Part shown: positions 9,856 through 18,500 of the stretch, piece by piece
Position numbering within the stretch: position 1 is the stretch's first letter
Layout: each line of letters opens with the position of its first letter
Source: Paenibacillus marchantiophytorum
GTDB taxonomy: Bacteria; Bacillota; Bacilli; Paenibacillales; NBRC-103111
Length of the DNA: 64,000 nt
Reading direction: 5' to 3'
Assembly: GCF_014640555.1 (NCBI RefSeq)
Contig: NZ_BMHE01000003.1
Span: 186,001-250,000 of the forward strand
Notes under the pieces: generated by a model
What the model was told of the DNA's origin: nothing
Databases searched by the model: none
The model's input: only the letters and a program-made list of their open reading frames with translations
Program-made: the position numbers and the translations under genes

Positions 9856-12087
9856 CTAATGAAACTCCTTGCGATAATCGCCAGGTGTCCGGCCCACGAG
9901 TTTCTTGAATACACGGATGAATGAAAAGGTATGTGTATATCCAACCTTCACGGCGATTTCCTGGATTGCAGTAGATGTTGTTACCAGCAAATGTTTGGCC
10001 TGTTCAATCCGCAACCCAGCCAAATAATCAATAAATTTCTCACCGAATTCTTCTTTAAACAAACGGCTTAAATAATTCGGTGTCAACTTAAATCGATCAC
10101 TCAGCATAACAAGCGAGAAATCGGGATTGTTAAATTCATCTTCGATATAAGCTTTTACTTGATCGATCAGATCATGTTGGCTTCGCTGCGCGCGAAGGTT
10201 ATCGAGCCGATGGCAGGCATCCTGCAGAATAGCGTGCAGTTCATGCTCCAATTCATCTACAGTATCGAAGCTCGCTATCCATTCATTAATTGGATTCAGC
10301 GCATATTCTCGCCAGCATTCCAAATATTCCGGGGACAACCCTGACATTTCCTTGTAAAAATGAAATAATAAATAATTCATCAGATTAACAACTTGTTCCC
10401 GTGAAAACAATTGGATGCGAATTTCTCCAAACAAGGTCTTATAGTGCTGTTCCCACTGAGCATCACCGATCCTGAATAGTTGAACCAGCTCACGTATAGA
10501 TGGAAGCGATCGGAATATTTCTTCCCCCGACTTGGTAGTAATATCCTTGAAATCAATTACGCTGCTGATTCCGAACGTCGTCTTATAGCTGAGCGCTTCC
10601 AAAGCTTCTTCATACGAGCTGGATACTCGTTGCAGGCCTGATACTTTCGTTCCAAGACCGCAGGTAATCGTAATTGCTGCATTGGTTCGGACCCAATCCA
10701 CCGTTTTGCGCATAATCTCATGAAGCAGATCACTGGATACTTGCTCGTTCGGCATCTGACAGACGACACAAAGACGATGTTTCTCGATCCATTCCGGGCA
10801 AATCAGGATGCCTGCATTCTGACTCAGCTCTTGAACGACGTTATCAATGATAAATTTAATCAAATATTGATCCTTATTCGTGTAAGTTGAGGTGAAATTC
10901 AAATACTTGTCAATCTCAAGAATAGCTACCCTGTATGTATCGCTAGTCTCTTGAAAGCCGAAACGCGATAGCTCCTTGTCCCAGCCATCTTCCAGCTTTA
11001 GCAGCGTTCCAGTCAGCAATTCTTCGAACAAATATCGCCGTCTATAGCTGAAATTCTCATCGTTTTCCAGTCGATACTTACCGAATTGCTCCAGTAGATG
11101 ATCCAGCAGATTGTCAATAATTTTGAATTCATCGTGCTTCACTTGGCCCAGAATATGCGGTTTCTGCAAGGGAACGGAAGAGAGCCGCTCTAGTAGCGAC
11201 TCTATCGGCTTATAGTTTTGCCGGCTCACGTATACGATCCATACAGCACCTGCGAGAACCGTTAAGATGCCGATCACCATCCAGAATGCATTGAGGTTCG
11301 ACAGAAAGCGAAAAACGACGCCGTCAACAAATCCGCTACGAATCGTCCAACCCGTGTATTCCGATTTTATGACGGTAACATCTTCCCGATTCGTGCTTGC
11401 TGCTCCGCTTATCGTGTCGTCACCTATAAGGTATTCGCCACGGGCATCAAGGAGATGCAGATAACTAAATTTAGAACGCGACACATTGTCGATGAGTTTT
11501 GAGAGCGTATGCAATTTGATATTGGCAACCAGTACGCCATCCGTTCCCAGCGGCAAAGGCATTCGCATGATGAGAGACACCACGGGTGTCGTTACACCGG
11601 AATTGTCGAGATACTCGCGACCAATGCTCCAGCGATTAGCAGAAGGAGCGGCTAGTAAAGTATGCAAATAAGAGCTGTTGGCGAATTGTTCAAGCCCCAC
11701 CATAGACGAGTCACTTAAAACGATTTGGTCGCGGGTGCGATATAAATAAACGGAATCAATTTCACTGAAGCTGTCTCGGAGCAAAATCAATTTCTTATAT
11801 ACGTCGCGGTCATTCAAATAACGATTCTGCGCTAACGGAGATACATTGTAAAAATCAATCACAGATTGGTCATCGAGAAAGGTCTGCACGATATATTGTT
11901 CGACGGTTCGCAGTTTAGAATCCACATATTGCATCGTATTTTCTGCGTAGATCTCGTTTGCCTTCAGCGCCTGCTGCTTGGACAACTCGCTCATCGTGAC
12001 GAAAAAAATCCACAGCAGCACAACAATAACGAGAATGAAGACGGGTAAATAAGCAAATACAAGGCGATTTCTCCACTTTTTCCTCAT
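9856..12087 (-). CDS. Membrane-bound AraC-family regulator with extracellular sensor (YesS-like)
   Basis: 743 aa. An N-terminal transmembrane helix (about residues 10-32), an extracellular Cache-like sensor (about 35-265) and a second helix (about 270-290) are followed by a cytoplasmic region and a C-terminal AraC DNA-binding domain (last 100 residues, with FKLTPNYLSRLFKEEFGEKF and the ending VGRTPGDYRKEF). Such one-protein sensors switch on neighbouring oligosaccharide-utilisation genes. I chose the ATG at 12087 (AAAGGGGC upstream); a longer frame to 12147 lacks an RBS. Location directly upstream of the importer operon makes that its probable target. Confidence 0.9.
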   Translation of the reverse strand: MRKKWRNRLVFAYLPVFILVIVVLLWIFFVTMSELSKQQALKANEIYAENTMQYVDSKLRTVEQYIVQTFLDDQSVIDFYNVSPLAQNRYLNDRDVYKKLILLRDSFSEIDSVYLYRTRDQIVLSDSSMVGLEQFANSSYLHTLLAAPSANRWSIGREYLDNSGVTTPVVSLIMRMPLPLGTDGVLVANIKLHTLSKLIDNVSRSKFSYLHLLDARGEYLIGDDTISGAASTNREDVTVIKSEYTGWTIRSGFVDGVVFRFLSNLNAFWMVIGILTVLAGAVWIVYVSRQNYKPIESLLERLSSVPLQKPHILGQVKHDEFKIIDNLLDHLLEQFGKYRLENDENFSYRRRYLFEELLTGTLLKLEDGWDKELSRFGFQETSDTYRVAILEIDKYLNFTSTYTNKDQYLIKFIIDNVVQELSQNAGILICPEWIEKHRLCVVCQMPNEQVSSDLLHEIMRKTVDWVRTNAAITITCGLGTKVSGLQRVSSSYEEALEALSYKTTFGISSVIDFKDITTKSGEEIFRSLPSIRELVQLFRIGDAQWEQHYKTLFGEIRIQLFSREQVVNLMNYLLFHFYKEMSGLSPEYLECWREYALNPINEWIASFDTVDELEHELHAILQDACHRLDNLRAQRSQHDLIDQVKAYIEDEFNNPDFSLVMLSDRFKLTPNYLSRLFKEEFGEKFIDYLAGLRIEQAKHLLVTTSTAIQEIAVKVGYTHTFSFIRVFKKLVGRTPGDYRKEFH

Positions 12088-12199
12088 GTGCACAGCCCCT
12101 TTATTCGTACAAAGTACAACGAGACGGTTCGCCAAGTCAATACGCAATTCGAAGAATCATGCACAATTCTCATTTCTTTACATTCATTTTATTATTCAT

Positions 12200-12231
12200 T
12201 TGACCTTCCTGGATGATTTTTCTTATATAAT
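12200..12231 (+). promoter_or_regulatory. Candidate sigma-A promoter for the 12263 gene
   Basis: TTGACC at 12200-12205 and an AT-rich -10 element in TTATATAAT (12223-12231) with 17-20 nt spacing, depending on the register chosen. It lies 32 nt before the ATG at 12263. Confidence 0.5.
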
Positions 12232-12262
12232 ATCGGTACTACACATAAAGGAGATCCCGCCG

Positions 12263-12833
12263 ATGTTAACTGCCGATTTCATGCGCCAAGAGCAGCCTAA
12301 ACTATGGGAGCTTGCGCTTCGTTTAGCTCCCGCACTTTACATGGATGTATGCTATTTATTGGGACTACGACATTCAGCATATTTACGATTTAGAGCATGT
12401 TTGGGTGTACATTGGACATAACGATGAGATCATTTCTTGCGAAGTAAGCTTCCACGGGAAATATATGATTGGTTTATTAAGCGATCGCAGCAATATACAG
12501 GAAGATGGCCGCGTTCAGGTGTATGTGCAGCCTGGGAAGCATGCGATGGCCGCGCTTGATGAGCTGTTCCGCTTACTTCCGGATGTAGAAGCAGTCAACA
12601 ACGAATTTGCCGGAAACGGCGGAGTATTGGAAAACGAGATGTTCCAGGGGCAGTTCAAATTCGGCGTTAACATCGACAAGCTCGCCGAAGATCATCTCCG
12701 CACCTTCAGCTTCCAGCCCAGCTTCATCTATACACCTTATGAATGGACAGCCGACATGTTTGTGACATGGGACGAGCTTAAAGCAGAAATACCTGTACGC
12801 TTGCGAGCACTTCTAGAAAGCCTAAGCAACTAA
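12263..12833 (+). pseudogene. Broken gene of an uncharacterised Paenibacillus-type protein family
   Basis: A promoter and a strong RBS (AAAGGAGAT) precede the ATG at 12263, but this frame stops at about 12421 after 52 codons. A second frame, readable from 12345 to 12833, carries the bulk of the protein (162 aa; begins AIYWDYDIQHIYDLEHVW). The two frames join naturally near 12340-12350, after LAPALYMD. From memory of the family, several dozen residues normally lie between LAPxLYxD and the YAIYWDYDIQH segment, so I infer an internal deletion that also shifted the frame. The start, promoter and terminator remain good, suggesting recent decay. A sequencing indel alone would explain the shift but not the missing block. 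Confidence 0.7.
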
Positions 12834-12841
12834 CAAAAGAG

Positions 12842-12888
12842 GGGCTGTCCCATAAGTAGATAAACCTACTTGAGGGACAGCTTTTTGC
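12842..12888 (+). terminator. Rho-independent terminator after the broken gene
   Basis: A stem GCTGTCCC...GGGACAGC, extended by AAGTAG/CTACTT, is followed by TTTTTGCTTTTT. The GGGGCTGTCCC arm also resembles the outer ends of some transposons (IS1182 type), but no transposase or partner end was found nearby. The 240 nt from here to 13132 hold no recognisable gene; they contain a CCTGCG...TTGCAGG inverted motif near 12980-13005. Confidence 0.75.
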
Positions 12889-13132
12889 TTTTTCTATTGG
12901 GATTCGGAGAGGTTCGACTTTCTCTAAACCTGCAATTATACATCTTTTTTGCTCTTGGTATAGCCGCAACGATTAAATTCCTGCGTTTGCTCCAATTGCA
13001 GGCATTTCCACTTTTTAACCGAATCCACTTGGAATATTTTTACAGGCTTTTACACTTGGGTGAACGGATCTGGTCTGGAAACCCCTTCATCCCACATGGA
13101 AGTAATCAACCCCATCATCTATCGACGCTTTC

Positions 13133-13339
13133 CTACTTAATTCGGCTTACACTGCCATCAAAAGCCCCTAAAACAAATTTGCCAGAGGTCGGCTTTAAAC
13201 GTTCCGCTACCGTCTCTAATGAAAATTCCACTTCTCTCTCATACGTTGACCCGAATGCATCAGGGCTGACTTTTAACGAACTCAACCGCAGCTCTTGATA
13301 CAAGTGGGCATCTCGTTCGTGCAAGATACGTATATGCAT
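13133..13339 (-). pseudogene. N-terminal fragment of a GNAT acetyltransferase
   Basis: 68 codons. The sequence through MHIRILHERDAHLYQELR and KFVLGAFDG matches the first third of RimI-type N-acetyltransferases (usually about 160-175 aa). It stops before the acetyl-CoA-binding R/Q-x-x-G-x-G/A segment. Reading the other minus frames from 13132 down to 12890 gave no continuation, so the C-terminal two thirds are deleted rather than frameshifted. It cannot bind acetyl-CoA as it stands. Confidence 0.75.
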
Positions 13340-13372
13340 TGGCTCTCCTCCATCTGCCCTGCCAGCGTCATA

Positions 13373-13903
13373 CTACTCCGCCGTAATTGCAAATATGTTG
13401 TGATCTTCCCACGCCCCGTTAATTTTCAAATACGTTTTAGCTAAGCCCTCGTGTCTAAAGCCTGCCTTTGATAACACTCGAACAGACGGTAAGTTTCTTG
13501 GCATGACCGAAGCTTCAACACGGTGCAAATTAAGCTCGCTAAACGCAATTTCTACACATAATGAAACTGCCGCGGTTGCATACCCTTTGCCGTTGTACTT
13601 TTGGTCTATATAATAACCCATAAATGCGTTTTGAAAAACGCCGCGAGCAATGCCTGTTAATGCAATTCTTCCGACCAACTCATCATTTTCTTTAAGAAAG
13701 ATTCCAAAAAAATAAGATTGATCGTTTTTCGCCCCTTGAATACCATTGGCAATCTCATTTTCTTGTCCTTCTAAGGTAAAATGTGATTCGTCCCTGATCG
13801 GTTCAAAGGGTTGGAAAAAATCGCGATTTCTTCGCTTTATATCAAGAATAGCCTCGGCGTCCTTCATTTCGAGAAGTTTCAAATAGATGTTGCTGCTGCT
13901 CAA
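13373..13903 (-). CDS. RimJ/RimL-type GNAT N-acetyltransferase
   Basis: 176 aa, a normal length for the ribosomal-protein-alanine acetyltransferase branch of GNAT. Family features: the QKYNGKGYATAAVSLCVEIAF acetyl-CoA-binding loop and helix (about residues 100-120), LHRVEASVMPRNLPSVRVLSKAGF, and the ending GLAKTYLKINGAWEDHNIFAIT. The start is a TTG at 13903 with GGGGAGG 7 nt upstream. It probably acetylates a protein N-terminus or a small amine; the substrate cannot be told. It is followed by a truncated GNAT fragment and preceded by another full GNAT gene. Confidence 0.88.
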   Translation of the reverse strand: MSSSNIYLKLLEMKDAEAILDIKRRNRDFFQPFEPIRDESHFTLEGQENEIANGIQGAKNDQSYFFGIFLKENDELVGRIALTGIARGVFQNAFMGYYIDQKYNGKGYATAAVSLCVEIAFSELNLHRVEASVMPRNLPSVRVLSKAGFRHEGLAKTYLKINGAWEDHNIFAITAE

Positions 13904-13957
13904 ATCATTTCCTCCCCTTGTTTCCCAATATACTCACCGATACTCGTGGATAATCCG

Positions 13958-14428
13958 TCAGTCTAGCTCCTTGATCATCCTCCAAACCACATATTTGCTT
14001 GTCTCTTCTTCCAGCAGCCTCAAGCCGCATTTCTCATAAAATTTAACAGCAAATTGATTGGTCGGAGAAACTCTCAAATGATACGCCTTCACCTGATGCC
14101 TATTGAAAAAGCTTTCTGCATATGCCAACAAGTGCCGCCCAATCCTCTTGCCGCGATACTCAGGTGTTAGGTAAAACAGATTTACGTAACCAATATCACT
14201 CCCCTCATAGGGAACGATTTGAAGCTCAATTTGGCCAATCGGTTTGCCGTTATCTTCAACAAGAACTAATCCATCAGGAAAGGATTTGATTCGTTCTTCA
14301 ATGCGTTTTACATAGTCATCTTCATCGCCAAAACCTTCATCGCTTCCAAAGCTCACCCTATAGGAATCTTTGCGGAAAGAGATAATCGTTTCTCTATCAT
14401 TCTTAACATCAATCGTTCTGAATTCCAT
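13958..14428 (-). CDS. GNAT family N-acetyltransferase
   Basis: 156 aa. The core GNAT pattern is complete: GQIELQIVP strand, then YLTPEYRGKRIGRHLLAYAE with the R-x-x-x-I-G acetyl-CoA loop (about residues 90-105), then HLRVSPTNQFAVKFYEKCGL and the ending KYVVWRMIK. The ATG at 14428 has AAGGAG upstream. It is the first of three consecutive GNAT genes on this strand; the third (13133-13339) is truncated. Substrate unknown. Confidence 0.88.
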   Translation of the reverse strand: MEFRTIDVKNDRETIISFRKDSYRVSFGSDEGFGDEDDYVKRIEERIKSFPDGLVLVEDNGKPIGQIELQIVPYEGSDIGYVNLFYLTPEYRGKRIGRHLLAYAESFFNRHQVKAYHLRVSPTNQFAVKFYEKCGLRLLEEETSKYVVWRMIKELD

Positions 14429-14470
14429 AATTCCACTCCTTGCAAGGTATCAACATGACAAAATGTCTTT

Positions 14471-15292
14471 TCACAGCGGCGGCAGAAAAGCTACAAAAGC
14501 TTCACTGATTTGCTGAAGGGAAGCCAGCACAATGATCAGCTCACTCACCTTCCCATCGCGCATAAGGGGTCGAATGAAAACAACGCTGCGTGTCCCACTA
14601 ATCGTATCTGTCCATTCCTCTTCAATCATTTTCCCGTTATCTAAAATGCTTTTCCGTTCTTCTGTCAGCGGGAACCATTCTTCAAGGGCAAGAAACAAAA
14701 TGCCTTGCCGCGAATTCCATTGATTAGTCGAAGGCAGTACACCGTCGGTGATAACGCCCGAAATTTTAACCAATGGCTCGTTCGTTACCGTATCTAAATT
14801 GCCTATATCCTTGGGGCCATCCTCTCGATGAATCATTACCGGGTAGAAGAAATCTTTCGTGCTCTGTTCCTCAAAGTATCCCTGCACCTCGATCTTATCT
14901 CCGCGCTGAAGGTTCGCATCCAGCAGCTTCCTCAAGTTGGAATTCAGTAGAAAGGAGAGGGAGATGCGAATTGAGTTTCCATTATCATCCTTAATGACGA
15001 TACGAAACAAGTTATCATACTTCATATTGCCTTCAGGTCCCAGAATGGCAAGCTGCGCTTTATTTTGGTTGATGAACAGCGCCATTTCGCGAGAGATACG
15101 GCGATCATCCCAACGCTTTTTCTCGTAAGTGTCACTAAAAGTCTTAAGCTGTTTTTCTAATGAAGCGGTTTTCTGGTGCTGATAAAAGGTTTCAAATAAA
15201 TTAAGCTGCCCCACCAAAATGATCGCGTAGAACAACAGAAAAAAGAAGGCTGTGAATGCAAACTGCTTCATCGTAACCCCTATTCTTCTCAT
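14471..15292 (-). pseudogene. Sensor half of a histidine kinase, kinase domains missing
   Basis: 273 codons. A first transmembrane helix (about residues 10-32) is followed by an extracellular sensor domain (33-255), and the frame ends at the start of what should be the second membrane helix (SEAFVAFLPPL then stop). HAMP, dimerisation/His and ATPase domains are absent, and the next DNA is an unrelated acetyltransferase gene. The start overlaps the response regulator stop by 4 nt, the usual arrangement of an intact rr-hk operon. With the partner regulator also broken, this is the relic of a two-component system. An intact stand-alone sensor protein is possible but less likely. Confidence 0.75.
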
Positions 15293-15796
15293 CGTTCCTC
15301 CTCGAATTTATACCCGGATCGAATGACTGTGCGAATATGGTGGGCTTCGTCTCCGAGCTTTCCGCGCAGCTTTTTGATGTGCGTGTCTACGACGCGCAGG
15401 TCACCGAAATAATCAAACCCCCATACGTGATCGAGAATCGTTTCGCGGGAGAGCACAATGCCCTCATTTTTGGACAAATATAGCAGGAGTTCGTATTCCT
15501 TGGGCGTCAGGTCGATTTCCTGTCTATTCACTTCGACCCGATGCGACCTTCAATTAATGGAAATCTGCCAAAAATTCAGAAGGTGCTCGTCTTTCCCTAC
15601 GGTTCCTTCGACACGCTTCATCAGACTGATGGCTCGAGCTACGAGCAACCAGATCGGCATCCAGCTTTTCCAGCATTTCTAGCGCTTGCAAGCCATTCTC
15701 CGCCTCATAGACGATCCATTGCTCCCTTTTGAAATAATCGCCTACGATTTCGCGGATCAAACTTTCATCTTCAATAAGCAAAACCTTGCGATCCAT
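15289..15796 (-). pseudogene. Disrupted OmpR-family response regulator
   Basis: Starts well (ATG 15796, AGGAGG upstream) with a receiver domain (KVLLIEDESLIREIV) up to LDADLV near residue 50, then the frame leaves the family. The other frame resumes at LVARAISLMKR, which belongs to the end of a receiver domain, so about 65-70 residues including the phosphorylated Asp are missing. The interdomain linker then carries an in-frame TGA (just before RSHRVEVNRQEI), after which the winged-helix DNA-binding domain (15289-15531) is intact to its normal end GYKFEEER. Deletion, frameshift and nonsense codon together make this a certain pseudogene; the HTH piece could in theory be translated from its internal ATG. 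Confidence 0.9.
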
Positions 15797-15981
15797 GCTG
15801 CAGCTGCCTCCTCTACGCTCGTACGTTATAAGACAAGAATAGCGGATTCTGGTGTTTTCTATGTGTTCTCAGATAGAGCTATTATACAAAATTACTCCCG
15901 ATAAAACACATGAAGGACACAACACGCCGCTATAATCAGGATGGAGCAGATAGAAATTGAGGTCCTGAAAGGAAGTCGTTT

Positions 15982-16998
15982 ATGAATATCAAGGCTATTT
16001 TGCAAAAAAAAGAAGTGCAGCGCTTTGCCGTATTAGCATTGTTTTGCCTTGTTCTCTATTTTATTCGCAGCATGCTGAATCTTGTTCTACTGACGTTCTT
16101 GCTGACTTTTTTAATGAATCGGCTGCACCAATACAGTAAGCGATGGATCGAAAAAATTGTTCCCGTCAACTCCAAATTTCTGCTTGCGCTCATATATGGT
16201 GCCCTTCTAACGCTGTTGATTGTTGCAGGCACAAAATTCTTCCCTGCTCTGGTCCGACAAATCGCCCAGCTGTTCGAGCTTGTCAGGCAGCTCTATGACA
16301 ATCCTCAAAACGAAGTGGCGGGCTACATAACCACATGGTTGGACAGTCTCGACCTTCCAAGCATGGTGAAGCCAGGCTTCGATTTTATGATCAAAATCGG
16401 CAACCTCGGATTTCAAGCCTTTTTGGCCTTGATGCTCAGCCTGTTCCTGCTGCTAGGCAAAGAAAACGTCATTCGATTTACCGCGCAATTCCACACCAGC
16501 AAGCTGGGCTGGTTCTCCAGGGAAGTTGAGTTTTTCGGCAAAAAGCTCGTTCAGACGTTCGGCAAAGTCATCGAAGCCCAACTGCTGATCGCCTTGATCA
16601 ACTCCTTGCTGACAACCTTCGCGCTATGGCTGATGGGCTTTCCCAATCTGATCGGTTTGGCCTTGCTTATTTATGTCCTTGGGCTTGTCCCGGTGGCTGG
16701 CGTCTTTCTATCACTGATTCCATTAAGTATGATTGCTTTTAGTTTGGGCGGATTCACTTATATTATCTACCTAGTTGTTGCTGTAACGATTATTCATGCG
16801 GTGGAGGCTTACATGCTCAATCCCCGGCTGATGGCATCCAAAACGCATTTGCCCGTCTTCTACACCTTTCTTGTTTTGCTCTTTTCCGAGCATTTCTTCG
16901 GCATTTGGGGATTGATCATCGGCATCCCAACCTTTGTTTTCTTACTTGATATTCTGGATATTCAAAAAACGGAAAAAACCAAACTTTCCAACACCTAG
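15982..16998 (+). CDS. AI-2E family transporter (YtvI/PerM-like membrane protein)
   Basis: 338 aa, seven to eight predicted membrane helices in the arrangement of the AI-2E/UPF0118 family. Features are two N-terminal helices, a soluble insertion (about residues 80-135), and conserved C-terminal parts (NSLLTTFALWLMGFP, YVLGLVPVAGVFLSLIP, PRLMASKTHLP). Members export signalling molecules or ions (TqsA, or Na+/H+ exchange in halophiles); function cannot be assigned more closely. AAAGGAAG precedes the ATG. It is followed after 15 nt by the PssA-like gene and then by dedA, so the three form a plus-strand membrane-protein operon. Confidence 0.88.
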   Translation: MNIKAILQKKEVQRFAVLALFCLVLYFIRSMLNLVLLTFLLTFLMNRLHQYSKRWIEKIVPVNSKFLLALIYGALLTLLIVAGTKFFPALVRQIAQLFELVRQLYDNPQNEVAGYITTWLDSLDLPSMVKPGFDFMIKIGNLGFQAFLALMLSLFLLLGKENVIRFTAQFHTSKLGWFSREVEFFGKKLVQTFGKVIEAQLLIALINSLLTTFALWLMGFPNLIGLALLIYVLGLVPVAGVFLSLIPLSMIAFSLGGFTYIIYLVVAVTIIHAVEAYMLNPRLMASKTHLPVFYTFLVLLFSEHFFGIWGLIIGIPTFVFLLDILDIQKTEKTKLSNT

Positions 16999-17013
16999 AA
17001 AAGGAGTGATCCC

Positions 17014-17556
17014 ATGTCAGTTCAAACCATTCCCACTTTGCTCAAAATGGCTGTTCTCAGTGGGGGCATGATGTCCATGTTTTTCTCGTTTCACGATAAA
17101 CCATCCCAAGCGGTGCTTTGCATTGTACTAGCGGCTGTATTGGCCGGATTTGACGAGTATATCGTCAGTAGACTGAACCTTGCCACCGAATTCGGCAAAG
17201 AGTTCCGTTCGCTCGCAGAGCTGATTTCCTTCGGCGCAGCCCCAGCCTTGATCGTTTATCTAATCAGCTTGCACAAATTGCCCGTTTCAGGGCTGCTGCT
17301 TGCTTCCCTTTTCATCATTTGCGGAGCACTTCGCCTGGCTCGGTTTAACATTGCAACCTGTGTTCATCGTCATCATACAGGTTTGCCTATCCATATTGCA
17401 GGATGCCTGTTAGCCGTGCTTACGCTTTGGTCACCGATCCTGAATCATATGGAATTAACGGTGATCCTGGTAATCGCATTGTGCGGCCTGATGGTTAGCC
17501 GAATCAAAATACCTAAAATCAGCAAACCCCATCTTATCCACAAAAAAAGCTTCTGA
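17014..17556 (+). CDS. PssA-like CDP-alcohol phosphatidyltransferase homologue with degenerate motif
   Basis: 180 aa, aligns end to end with bacterial phosphatidylserine synthase PssA of the CDP-alcohol family, including FGKE, ISFGAAPALIVY and CGALRLARFN. However, the defining motif D-x2-D-G-x2-A-R-x8-G-x3-D-x3-D is ruined: the positions read A44, D47, E48, V51, S52, G61, R65, E69. Only one of the four metal-binding aspartates remains. The fold (about six helices) and length are kept, so I infer a non-catalytic membrane paralogue. AAAGGAG lies before the ATG. It is flanked within the operon by AI-2E and DedA family genes, both lipid- or transport-related membrane proteins. Confidence 0.8.
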   Translation: MSVQTIPTLLKMAVLSGGMMSMFFSFHDKPSQAVLCIVLAAVLAGFDEYIVSRLNLATEFGKEFRSLAELISFGAAPALIVYLISLHKLPVSGLLLASLFIICGALRLARFNIATCVHRHHTGLPIHIAGCLLAVLTLWSPILNHMELTVILVIALCGLMVSRIKIPKISKPHLIHKKSF

Positions 17557-17599
17557 GGCAACCGCCGATAAATCAGCAGACTTCCAGTAGAAAAGGAGC

Positions 17600-18136
17600 G
17601 TGGCCGCCATAGCTTTCCTACAAGACATCATTATACAATACGGATACATCGCCATTTTCTTCTGTTTGGCTCTTGGTATTATCGGCTTGCCCGTCCCTGA
17701 TGAAATCCTAATGACGATTGTCGGCTACCTCTCCTCGATGGGGCTGCTCCTTTTCCCGCTATCCCTTGCGGTCAGCTTCTTCGGGGCCATGACAGGCATG
17801 CTGTGCAGCTACGCTCTCGGGCGGAAATTCGGCAAGCCGCTGCTCTGGAAATACGGCAAATGGATCAAGCTTACGTCAAAAAGGCTGGAGAAAACAGAGA
17901 CTTGGTTCGAGCGCTACGGCCCCTGGGCCATATGCATCGGCTACTACATCCCAGGTCTCCGCCATCTTACTTGTTACCTGGCAGGGGTAAGCGCTATGAG
18001 CCCCCGGAAATATTTGCTCTATTCGGGCATGGGAGCCATGGTCTGGTGTGCTATTTTTATTTCAATCGGTTACTTCCTTGGAGCATCCGTCGATTTTTCC
18101 AATTATCATGCTTCTTTGCTGCGCTTGTTCTTCTAG
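17600..18136 (+). CDS. DedA family membrane protein
   Basis: 178 aa SNARE-associated/DedA-type protein. The N-terminal re-entrant region contains the acidic GLPVPDEILM (E near residue 35), followed by G-rich helices and the basic segment RYGPWAICIGYYIPGLRHLTCYLAGVSAM that marks the family (F/Y-x-R-F/H-x-P-G-x-R). DedA proteins act as proton-linked lipid or undecaprenyl-phosphate translocases. The start is uncertain: the only usual start codon is a GTG at 17600 sitting 1 nt after AAAAGGAG, which is abnormally close. An ATA at 17609 would have normal spacing but would be a rare start. Third gene of the membrane operon. Confidence 0.88.
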   Translation: MAAIAFLQDIIIQYGYIAIFFCLALGIIGLPVPDEILMTIVGYLSSMGLLLFPLSLAVSFFGAMTGMLCSYALGRKFGKPLLWKYGKWIKLTSKRLEKTETWFERYGPWAICIGYYIPGLRHLTCYLAGVSAMSPRKYLLYSGMGAMVWCAIFISIGYFLGASVDFSNYHASLLRLFF

Positions 18137-18214
18137 AGACGCTTTGAGCCGTCCTTGCGTTAAGTCATAGGATGGACAAGACTTACCTTATATAGCAAAT
18201 TGCAAATCGTCTGC

Positions 18215-18420
18215 ACTCCCGCGCGAAAAGGAACTATGATCCCCTATTTGCCCCAGAACCTTCTATTTTGCAGCTGAAAGGGAAGTAGGATCCCTTATTT
18301 CACCTCTGATGATATCCCGGCAAATTAGGCCAATTAGCGTACCATAGTTCCCTTTGACAAGCCAAATGGTCGTTTCGAGGCTAAATAAGGGAACACAGTT
18401 CCCTCTGGAGTTCAACATTC
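18215..18420. repeat. Intergenic GGAACTA/TAGTTCC repeat element, variant 3
   Basis: Non-coding interval between dedA and the stalk-domain gene. It holds several scattered copies of the window's repeat unit: AAAGGAACTATGATCCCCTAT near 18228, AGGGAAGTAGGATCC near 18280, the reverse forms CCATAGTTCCCTTT near 18343, and ACAGTTCCCTC near 18397. Related blocks are at 36271, 41500, 48171 and 54160. Nothing else recognisable lies in 18137-18490. Confidence 0.7.
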
Positions 18421-18500
18421 GAATTTAGTCGATTCCAAGCAGTCCAATTGAATATTTCACCTTGCAGGACTTGATCTCAAGCACAAGGATATTCCTCCTT

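Noticed and set aside
12842..12888. IS1182-like end suggested by GGGGCTGTCCC
   Set aside because: Only one such end, no transposase nearby; a good terminator explains it.
12870..13298. 142-codon plus-strand frame
   Set aside because: No RBS; overlaps the truncated GNAT antisense and non-coding DNA; no family resemblance.
18137..18500. CRISPR-like repeats
   Set aside because: Units are irregularly spaced, occur in both directions and no cas genes are present.
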